Assembly (NCBI GenBank): GCA_964383905.1
Contig: CAYLJO010000203.1
Location: 1 to 11,033 of the forward strand
Direction: 5' to 3'
DNA: 11,033 bases
Source: CAYLJO01 sp964383905
Lineage (GTDB): Bacteria; Acidobacteriota; Blastocatellia; Pyrinomonadales; Pyrinomonadaceae
The position numbers and the translations under genes are program-made. The notes below the pieces were generated by a model. That model was given only the letters and a program-made list of their open reading frames with translations. It was not told the DNA's origin and searched no databases. Below, piece after piece: positions 5,668 through 11,033 of this stretch (within the stretch, counting starts at the first letter, position 1; each line of letters opens with the position of its first letter).

Positions 5668-6300
5668 ATGGGTCTCGAAAATATTATCGCCGAAGCTTTA
5701 CCGGAAGTATTGACTACCCGGCTTGATTCGTTAATCAACTGGGCGCGGAAGTCGAGTTTGTGGCCCGCGACCTTCGGGCTGGCCTGCTGCGCCATTGAGA
5801 TGATGAACGCGACCTCCTCGCGTAATGACCTGGCGCGCTTCGGCGCTGAGGTGTTCCGCGCCAGCCCGCGCCAGGCAGACGTGATGATCGTATCGGGCCG
5901 TGTGTCGCGAAAGATGGCCCCGGTGCTCCGGCGTATCTACGATCAGATGCCGGAACCGAAATGGGTAATCTCGATGGGCGCGTGCGCCACATCGGGCGGC
6001 GTCTTTGATAATTACGCCATCGTCCAAGGGGTGGACAAGATCGTGCCGGTGGATGTTTATATCCCCGGCTGCCCGCCTCGGCCGGAAATGTTGATTCACG
6101 CCGTGATGATGCTGCAGGACAAGGTCTCGAAGGAATCTGTCCTTGATCGGAAAGACGTTCCGGCGGAAGAGGCGCGCGAGGCGGTGCCGCCGGGGACACT
6201 CCCCGCTAGTGGAATATCCGCGACGAACGAAGCGGCGGCCGGGCAGAAGCCGCGCCCGTATACGATTGCGTCGCGGCACGAGCGACGGCGCTCGTCCTGA
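5668..6300 (+). CDS. nuoB: NADH-quinone oxidoreductase subunit B
   Basis: NuoB holds cluster N2, the terminal [4Fe-4S] centre that reduces quinone at the interface with NuoD. The 210-residue product shows the four ligands: the adjacent pair Cys40-Cys41 in FGLACCAIEMM, Cys106 in MGACATSGG, and Cys135 in PGCPPRPE. The core ends near residue 155. A further 55 residues, rich in Glu, Pro, Ala and Arg and ending RHERRRSS, form a probably disordered C-terminal extension. The start at ATG 5668 has AAGGT seven bases upstream and begins the family-like MGLENIIAE; a longer frame from 5551 only overlaps nuoA. The next gene, nuoC, follows after 67 bases containing a small AT-only hairpin (6312-6328). Confidence 0.97.
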   Translation: MGLENIIAEALPEVLTTRLDSLINWARKSSLWPATFGLACCAIEMMNATSSRNDLARFGAEVFRASPRQADVMIVSGRVSRKMAPVLRRIYDQMPEPKWVISMGACATSGGVFDNYAIVQGVDKIVPVDVYIPGCPPRPEMLIHAVMMLQDKVSKESVLDRKDVPAEEAREAVPPGTLPASGISATNEAAAGQKPRPYTIASRHERRRSS

Positions 6301-6367
6301 GCGACTTTGATATAAAAGAAACTTTTATGGCAGAGAGTTGTAACAAGCCTGGGGGTACAGTTTCAGC

Positions 6368-6913
6368 ATGTCGAGCAACGTAGAAAAGGGCACACAGGCC
6401 AATCAGCAAGCCGAGACCACACCGAGTAAAGCTATTACGCCGTCGCCGCTGGTGACGGCGTTACAGCATGCGCATGCCGACTGGGCCCGTGAAGTCATCG
6501 AAGCCTTTGGCGAAATTACCATCATCGTTCCTCGTGAGCGTATCGTCGAGATAGGCTCATTCCTCAAAGCCTCGCCCGGCTTTGAGTTCAACTTCCTCGC
6601 AGACCTGTGCGGCGCAGACCGGGGGGTGGAAGAGGAGCCGCGCTTCGAGGTCAATTACCATCTGTTTTCGACAACCAGGCACCACCGCCTGCGCTTGAAA
6701 GTTTTATTGAACGAGGATGATGTACATGTGCCGACGGTGACCGGGGTATGGCGTACGGCGAACTGGCACGAGCGCGAGACCTACGATCTTTTCGGCATCG
6801 TCTTCGACGGCCACCCGGACTTGCGGCGCATACTTCTGCCCGACGATTGGGAAGGCTACGCGCTGCGCAAGGATTTTCCGTTACGAGGTTACGAGCCGTA
6901 CAGCTTAACTTAA
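6368..6913 (+). CDS. nuoC: NADH-quinone oxidoreductase subunit C
   Basis: NuoC is the peripheral-arm subunit (30-kDa family) that supports NuoD and NuoB around cluster N2; it has no cofactor. The 181 residues carry the family signature ANWHERETYDLFGI at 131-144, then FDGHPDLRRILLPDDWEGYALRKDFPL at 146-172. About 25 N-terminal residues, rich in Gln, Thr and Ser, are likely disordered. The gene is separate from nuoD, not fused as in Escherichia coli. ATG 6368 is preceded by GGGGG about 12 bases upstream, a long spacing. No domain is missing. The spacer to nuoD (6914-6968) is repetitive. Confidence 0.96.
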   Translation: MSSNVEKGTQANQQAETTPSKAITPSPLVTALQHAHADWAREVIEAFGEITIIVPRERIVEIGSFLKASPGFEFNFLADLCGADRGVEEEPRFEVNYHLFSTTRHHRLRLKVLLNEDDVHVPTVTGVWRTANWHERETYDLFGIVFDGHPDLRRILLPDDWEGYALRKDFPLRGYEPYSLT

Positions 6914-6934
6914 GCCCAAAGTCTGCCGTTAATT

Positions 6935-6968
6935 TGATTTTGGACTTTCGACCCTGGACATTAGACCG
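6935..6968 (+). repeat. Degenerate seven-base repeats in the nuoC-nuoD spacer
   Basis: From 6935 to the base before the nuoD ATG the sequence divides into four full seven-base units and a six-base remainder. Each follows N-G-A-(C or T), and the four full units end in T: TGATTTT, GGACTTT, CGACCCT, GGACATT, then AGACCG. The unit differs from those in the next two spacers. No proper Shine-Dalgarno site is left before nuoD. Confidence 0.6.
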
Positions 6969-8186
6969 ATGAGTACGACTGCAAATCTTCCGCCGCAATT
7001 TGAGATCGTCGATCGTCCGCTCGATACGCAGATGACGATCTCGATGGGGCCGCAGCACCCTTCGACACACGGCGTGCTCCGCCTTGAGCTCGTGCTCGAC
7101 GGCGAAATGGTCGTCAAAGCGACTCCGGATATCGGGTATTTACACACGGGGATGGAGAAGCTGTTCGAGTACAAGAAGTACCAGCAGGGTATCGTCATTA
7201 CCGACCGCATGGATTACCTGAATCCGCTGGGCAACAACCTCGGTTATGTCATGGCGGTGGAGAAACTGCTCGGGCTGGAGATTCCTGAGCGCGCACAGAC
7301 AATTCGCGTGCTGTTCTGCGAGCTACAGCGCATCGCCTCCCACCTCGTCTGGCTCGGCACGCACGCGCTGGATATCGGCGCGATGACGGTCTTCTTTTAT
7401 TGCTTTCGCGAGCGCGAAAAGATTCTCAACCTGATTGAGGCCGCATCAGGCGGGCGCATGACACCCTCCTATTTTCGCATCGGTGGTCTGATGATGGATC
7501 TGCCATCGGGTTTCGAGCGGCGCGTCAAACAATTTATCGATGATTTCCCTGCGGCGGTTGAGGAATTCGACACGCTGCTGACCGGTAACAAGATTTTCCA
7601 GCGTCGGACACAGGACATCGGGCGCATCTCCGCCGAAGACGCCATCGACTGGGGACTGGCCGGGCCGTGCCTGCGTGGCAGCGGGGTCAACATCGATGTC
7701 CGGCGCGCCAACCCCTATTCGGGTTACGAGAAGTACGATTTCGAGGTCCCGGTCGAGCAGGGTGGCGACGTCTGGGCGCGCTACCTCGTGCGGATGCACG
7801 AAATGAGAGAGTCGCACAAGATCGTCGTGCAGGCGCTTTCCCGCCTGCGCCCCGGCCCGGTTAAGGCGGACGCGCCGAAGGTCGTCCTGCCGGATCGCGA
7901 GGCGATGAAAACGCACATGGATGCGCTCATCCATCACTTCCTGATCGTGGCCGAAGGCTTCGACGTGCCGAAGGGAGAGGTCTATCACCCGATTGAAGGC
8001 TCGAAGGGCGAGCTCGGCGTTTATGTGAAATCAGACGGCGGGCCAAAACCGTCGCGGGTGCACGTGCGTGGGCCGAGCTTCATTAACCTTTCGGCCCTCC
8101 CGGACATGGCTAAGGGCGCGATGATCGCCGACATCGTCGCGATCATCGGCTCACTCGACATTGTGCTCGGGGAAATTGATAGATAG
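6969..8186 (+). CDS. nuoD: NADH-quinone oxidoreductase subunit D
   Basis: NuoD (49-kDa family, related to the large subunit of NiFe hydrogenases) forms the quinone-binding cavity with NuoB. The 405-residue product is full length. The motif GPQHPSTHG lies at 27-35; its second His (His34) corresponds to the quinone headgroup ligand known from Thermus Nqo4, and Tyr83 in TDRMDYLNP sits at the spacing expected for the partner tyrosine. Further family blocks are GYLHTGMEKL (56-65), GLAGPCLRGSGVNIDVR (229-245), GEVYHPIEGSKGELG (336-350) and the C-terminal DIVLGEIDR. The NiFe-binding cysteines of hydrogenases are absent, as expected for complex I. ATG 6969 has no clear ribosome site because repeats run up to it. 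Confidence 0.98.
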   Translation: MSTTANLPPQFEIVDRPLDTQMTISMGPQHPSTHGVLRLELVLDGEMVVKATPDIGYLHTGMEKLFEYKKYQQGIVITDRMDYLNPLGNNLGYVMAVEKLLGLEIPERAQTIRVLFCELQRIASHLVWLGTHALDIGAMTVFFYCFREREKILNLIEAASGGRMTPSYFRIGGLMMDLPSGFERRVKQFIDDFPAAVEEFDTLLTGNKIFQRRTQDIGRISAEDAIDWGLAGPCLRGSGVNIDVRRANPYSGYEKYDFEVPVEQGGDVWARYLVRMHEMRESHKIVVQALSRLRPGPVKADAPKVVLPDREAMKTHMDALIHHFLIVAEGFDVPKGEVYHPIEGSKGELGVYVKSDGGPKPSRVHVRGPSFINLSALPDMAKGAMIADIVAIIGSLDIVLGEIDR

Positions 8187-8188
8187 CA

Positions 8189-8248
8189 ATCAGTAGTCAA
8201 TGATCAGCAGTCAGTGAAAAGCAAAAAAGCTGACTACTGATTACTGAC
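8189..8248 (+). repeat. Inverted array of seven-base repeats between nuoD and nuoE
   Basis: Four consecutive seven-base units of the type RTCAGYR fill 8189-8216. After an A-rich stretch, three units of the same type run on the opposite strand (8248 back to 8228). The arms 8196-8214 and 8230-8248 pair at 16 of 19 positions plus one G-U, with a 15-base loop, so the transcript can form a long hairpin two bases or so after the nuoD stop. No T tract follows, so it is not a standard terminator. It could limit mRNA decay or read-through within the operon. Confidence 0.75.
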
Positions 8249-8259
8249 AACTTAAGACC

Positions 8260-8790
8260 ATGAGTCAGCAGTTTACGCCAAATAATCCGTTGCCGCAGGA
8301 GGCGAAGGTCCCGGCGGAGGTCGCAACTTTTTCTCCGGCAGTCGAAGCGGAGATCGATCGCCACCTGGCTAAGTATCCGGTCAAGCGATCGGCCATTCTG
8401 CCACTGATGTTTATTGTGCAGCGCGAGCGGGGTTACCTGGACCCGCCGGGCGTGGCATACCTGGCCGACTGCCTCGGCGTGCGCATTACCGACATCTGGG
8501 AGGTTGCCACTTTTTACTCGATGATTCACACGGAGCCGATCGGCAAATACCACATCCAGGTCTGCCGTACGCTCTCCTGTAAGATTCTGGGGGCGGATAA
8601 GATCACGAAGCGCTGTTCCGAAAAGCTTGGCATTAAGCCGGGCGAGACATCGGCGGACGGCCGCTTCTCTCTCTCCGAAGTCGAATGTCTTGGCTCGTGC
8701 GGCACGGGCCCGATGTTCCAGATCGGCTTCGACTACTACGAGAATTTAACGCCGGAGAAGGTGGACGAAATCCTGGCGTCGCTACCCTGA
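8260..8790 (+). CDS. nuoE: NADH-quinone oxidoreductase subunit E
   Basis: NuoE (24-kDa family) has a thioredoxin-like fold and carries the [2Fe-2S] cluster N1a next to the FMN of NuoF. The 176-residue protein shows the four ligands Cys102 and Cys107 (VCRTLSC) and Cys143 and Cys147 (ECLGSC), with the expected x4 and x3 spacings. Upstream is the helical part with RSAILPLMFIVQRERGYL (43-60) and WEVATFYSMIH (80-90). The first 25 residues are variable. ATG 8260 lacks a visible Shine-Dalgarno site; it lies 11 bases after the large inverted repeat, so translation may need coupling or a leaderless-like mechanism. No residue expected for function is missing. Confidence 0.97.
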   Translation: MSQQFTPNNPLPQEAKVPAEVATFSPAVEAEIDRHLAKYPVKRSAILPLMFIVQRERGYLDPPGVAYLADCLGVRITDIWEVATFYSMIHTEPIGKYHIQVCRTLSCKILGADKITKRCSEKLGIKPGETSADGRFSLSEVECLGSCGTGPMFQIGFDYYENLTPEKVDEILASLP

Positions 8791-8812
8791 AAGCCGGCCC
8801 ATGGCTGACAGA

Positions 8813-8854
8813 AGTTATTTAGTTTTTACCATGAGCTATTCACGATTTACCTTG
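8813..8854 (+). repeat. 21-base direct repeat built on a seven-base period, nuoE-nuoF spacer
   Basis: Positions 8813-8833 and 8834-8854 are direct copies agreeing at 15 of 21 bases; each divides into three seven-base blocks. The best preserved are AGTTATT/AGCTATT and TACCATG/TACCTTG. The array ends four bases before the nuoF ATG and replaces any normal ribosome site. Confidence 0.5.
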
Positions 8855-8858
8855 ACAT

Positions 8859-10160
8859 ATGCGTATAGAAGCCATCGGGTGTGAGCCGTTATTGCTGGCG
8901 CGCTTCGGGTTGGAAAACTCGCAGAGCCTCGAAGTCTATCGCCAGCACGGCGGCTACGAGGCGCTGAAGAAGGCGCTCGATACGATGTCGCCGGACGACG
9001 TGATCGCCGAGGTCAAGAAGTCGGCTCTGCGCGGGCGCGGGGGCGCGGGTTTTCCCACGGGGATGAAGTGGAGTTTCGTGCCGAAAGACTCGCCGAAACC
9101 GAAGTACGTTGTTTGCAACGCCGACGAATCCGAGCCCGGGACGTTCAAGGACCGTTACTTGATGGAGCGCGACCCGCACCTGCTCATCGAGGGTATGTTG
9201 CTGGCCGCCTACGCGCTCAATTCAAAGACCGTCTACTGCTACACGCGCGGCGAGTACAAGTACCTGATCGACATTATGGATCGGGCGATCGATGAGGCGC
9301 GTGCCGCCGGGCTGGTCGGCGAAAAGATCTTTGGGACAAACTTTTCCTGCGAGGTTTACACGCACACGGGGGCGGGGGCCTACATCTGCGGAGAGGAGAC
9401 GGCCCTACTCAACTCGCTGGAGGGCTTGCGCGGACACCCGCGCATGAAACCGCCGTTCCCCGCCGTCGCGGGTCTCTACGCCTGCCCGACGGTCGTCAAC
9501 AACGTCGAAACTTTCTGCGCCGTGCCGTGGATCATCATGAACGGGGGCGAGGCTTACCAGAAGCTCGGGACGGAAAAGAGCGGCGGCACCAAGCTCTGGT
9601 CGGTCTCCGGTCATATCACACACCCCGGGGTTTATGAATTACCGATGGGTTACGAGATGGAGAAATTCATCTTCGAAGATTGCGGCGGCATTCCCGGGGG
9701 GAAGAAATTGAAGGCCGTGATCCCGGGGGGCTCCAGCGTTTACATTATGCCGGCCGAAGACATCATCGGTAAAAAAGTGAAGATGGACTACGAGGGGCTG
9801 GTCGCGGCGGGCTCGATGGTCGGCTCCGGCGGCTTTATCGTCATGGACGAAACGGTCGATGTTTTTGAGTCCACGAAAAATCTGACCGAGTTTTACAAAC
9901 ATGAATCCTGCGGCTGGTGCACGCCGTGCCGCGAAGGCACCGACTGGCTGGTGAAGATTTTCAAGCGCATCGCGCGCGGCGAGGGCCGACCCGAGGACGC
10001 GCAGTTGATCCTCGATCTGTGCGACAACATTGAGGGCAAATCGTTCTGCCCGCTCGGTGATGCTGCCGCGTGGCCGATCCAATCCGCGATCAAGAAGTTT
10101 CCCGAAGACTTTAAGCGCCACCTCGTGCCGCTCGCGCAAGCGGAGATGGCAGTAGCCTGA
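8859..10160 (+). CDS. nuoF: NADH-quinone oxidoreductase subunit F
   Basis: NuoF (51-kDa family) binds NADH and FMN and carries the [4Fe-4S] cluster N3, so it is where electrons enter complex I. The 433-residue product is full length. It shows the FMN/NADH glycine motif GRGGAGFPTGMKW at 59-71, the CNADESEPGTFKDR block at 86-99, GAGAYICGEETALLNSLEG at 171-189, and the cluster ligands Cys351, Cys354, Cys357 (ESCGWCTPCREGT) and Cys397 (FCPLGDAA). The N-terminus, with LLLARFGLENSQSLEVYRQHGG, is family-like and supports ATG 8859, although no Shine-Dalgarno site is visible. nuoG follows after 42 bases. Confidence 0.98.
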   Translation: MRIEAIGCEPLLLARFGLENSQSLEVYRQHGGYEALKKALDTMSPDDVIAEVKKSALRGRGGAGFPTGMKWSFVPKDSPKPKYVVCNADESEPGTFKDRYLMERDPHLLIEGMLLAAYALNSKTVYCYTRGEYKYLIDIMDRAIDEARAAGLVGEKIFGTNFSCEVYTHTGAGAYICGEETALLNSLEGLRGHPRMKPPFPAVAGLYACPTVVNNVETFCAVPWIIMNGGEAYQKLGTEKSGGTKLWSVSGHITHPGVYELPMGYEMEKFIFEDCGGIPGGKKLKAVIPGGSSVYIMPAEDIIGKKVKMDYEGLVAAGSMVGSGGFIVMDETVDVFESTKNLTEFYKHESCGWCTPCREGTDWLVKIFKRIARGEGRPEDAQLILDLCDNIEGKSFCPLGDAAAWPIQSAIKKFPEDFKRHLVPLAQAEMAVA

Positions 10161-10202
10161 CAGCTAATTATTTCACCGGAAGAATGAACCGACGGTTAAC
10201 CA

Positions 10203-11033
10203 ATGTCTACAGAGTTGATTAAAGTTACGATCAACGGTCAGGATTTCCAGGTCGCCAAGGGCGCGCGCCTGATCGACGTTTGCCGCGAAAAAGGTTTCAA
10301 CATCCCTTCCTTCTGCTACTACTCCGACCTCGCTTTGCAAGCCTCCTGCCGCATGTGTCTGGTGCGCATCGAGAAGATGCCAAAGCTTCAGACCTCCTGC
10401 ACGATCACCTGCACGGACGGCATGGTTGTCACCACCCAGAGCGAAGAGATCGAGAAAGCGCAGCGCGCAATGGTGGAATTCCTGCTGGCGAACCACCCGC
10501 TCGACTGCCCCATCTGTGACCGCGGCGGCGAGTGTGAGCTGCAGGAGATGGCTTTCGACTGGGGCGGGCTGGAGGAGCGCTTCACGGAACGCAAGAACTA
10601 TATGCCGGAGAAGTACCTTTCCCCGATGGTGGCCAACGACCCGCAGCGGTGCATCCTTTGTAAACGCTGCACCCGCGTCTGCGACGAGTGGATGGGCGAG
10701 GACGCGATCGAGGCGGGCGGGCGAGGCGCAAACACTGTCATCGGCACGTTCGGCGGCTGGCTCAACTGTTCCGAGTGCGGCAATTGTATCGAAGTCTGCC
10801 CGACCGGCACGCTGCTTGATGCGACCTACCGCCACCAGGCGCGCCCGTGGGAGCTGAGCCAGACCGTCTCGACGTGCACCTACTGCTCTGACGGGTGCCA
10901 GATGTCGCTCGGCTCGCGCGCCGGGGAGCTGATGCGCGTCGTGGCCCGCGACCGCTATGTCAACGGTCACAACGGCGAGTTCCTCTGCATCAAGGGCCGC
11001 TTCGGCCACCCCTTCGTCAACCATGAGGCGCGC
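10203..11033 (+). CDS. nuoG: NADH-quinone oxidoreductase subunit G, N-terminal part (cut by window edge)
   Basis: NuoG carries the longest part of the Fe-S chain in complex I. The reading frame is open from ATG 10203 to the window end (277 codons), so the molybdopterin-oxidoreductase-like remainder is outside. Clusters visible: N1b [2Fe-2S] from Cys38, Cys49, Cys52, Cys66; the His-ligated [4Fe-4S] from His98, Cys102, Cys105, Cys111; and an N7-type set Cys225, Cys228, Cys232, Cys262. Between them lie two full ferredoxin motifs, Cys150-153-156-160 and Cys189-192-195-199. Classical NuoG has only CxxCxxC plus one distant Cys here, so this protein should hold one more [4Fe-4S] cluster, as in NuoG-like subunits of hydrogenases and formate dehydrogenases. 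Gene order makes complex I the likely home. The ribosome site is weak. Confidence 0.95.
   Translation, partial: MSTELIKVTINGQDFQVAKGARLIDVCREKGFNIPSFCYYSDLALQASCRMCLVRIEKMPKLQTSCTITCTDGMVVTTQSEEIEKAQRAMVEFLLANHPLDCPICDRGGECELQEMAFDWGGLEERFTERKNYMPEKYLSPMVANDPQRCILCKRCTRVCDEWMGEDAIEAGGRGANTVIGTFGGWLNCSECGNCIEVCPTGTLLDATYRHQARPWELSQTVSTCTYCSDGCQMSLGSRAGELMRVVARDRYVNGHNGEFLCIKGRFGHPFVNHEAR

Noticed and set aside
6312..6328. Perfect 7-base-pair hairpin (ATAAAAG, AAA, CTTTTAT) between nuoB and nuoC as a terminator
   Set aside because: The stem is almost only A-T and no T tract follows; it lies within a continuous operon, so termination here is unlikely.
8189..8248. CRISPR array or rho-independent terminator
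   Set aside because: The units are seven bases with no spacers between them, and no T tract follows the stem, so it is neither a CRISPR array nor a standard terminator.
9639..10139. Minus-strand frame of 166 codons
   Set aside because: It lies wholly inside nuoF on the opposite strand and has low-complexity Arg/Ala/His-rich content; a shadow of real coding sequence.
10173..11024. Long open frame of 283 codons on the minus strand
   Set aside because: It is antisense to nuoG, whose Fe-S cysteine motifs are unmistakable; the minus frame is a by-product of GC-rich codon use and has no family resemblance.

Overview
The window most likely comes from a bacterial chromosome with a fairly GC-rich core. 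It is plausibly from the Acidobacteriota (Blastocatellia-like), but this is inference. It rests on remembered similarity of the conserved unknown protein at 4126-4935, on the type of short-period repeats between genes, and on a split nuoC/nuoD complex I operon. No rRNA or other taxonomic marker is present, so the placement is tentative.

Layout. (1) 1-1730 is visibly AT-richer than the rest and looks like accessory DNA. It holds a doubtful small minus-strand frame (175-426), a HigB-HigA type II toxin-antitoxin operon on the minus strand (894-1181 toxin, 490-906 antitoxin), and two tiny plus-strand genes of unknown function joined by a GTGA stop/start overlap (1293-1430 and 1427-1714). (2) 1860-4935 is a minus-strand block. 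In transcription order it encodes a conserved unknown protein with a Pro/Ala-rich linker and a probable Ig-like C-terminal domain, the sulfur carrier ThiS, the thiazole synthase ThiG, a strong hairpin terminator, and a TIGR01777-type NAD(P)-binding epimerase-like protein. (3) 4936-5180 is a divergent control region with one good promoter candidate in each direction. (4) 5181-11033 is the front part of a complex I operon on the plus strand, nuoA-B-C-D-E-F-G, with nuoG cut by the window edge.

How the genes work together. NuoE, NuoF and NuoG form the NADH-oxidising arm (FMN plus Fe-S chain). NuoB, NuoC and NuoD form the connecting module, with the N2 cluster and the quinone pocket. NuoA is the first membrane subunit. 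ThiS carries sulfur as a C-terminal thiocarboxylate to ThiG, which makes the thiazole half of thiamine. HigB is expected to cleave mRNA at the ribosome and HigA to neutralise it and repress the operon.

Most notable observations. NuoG carries two complete CxxCxxCxxxC motifs where the classical subunit has only four cysteines, implying an additional [4Fe-4S] cluster. Three successive nuo spacers (C-D, D-E, E-F) consist largely of degenerate seven-base repeats of unrelated sequence, the D-E one forming a long inverted repeat, and the genes after them lack clear Shine-Dalgarno sites. I did not find a CRISPR array, tRNA, rRNA, transposase or a clear novel defence system.
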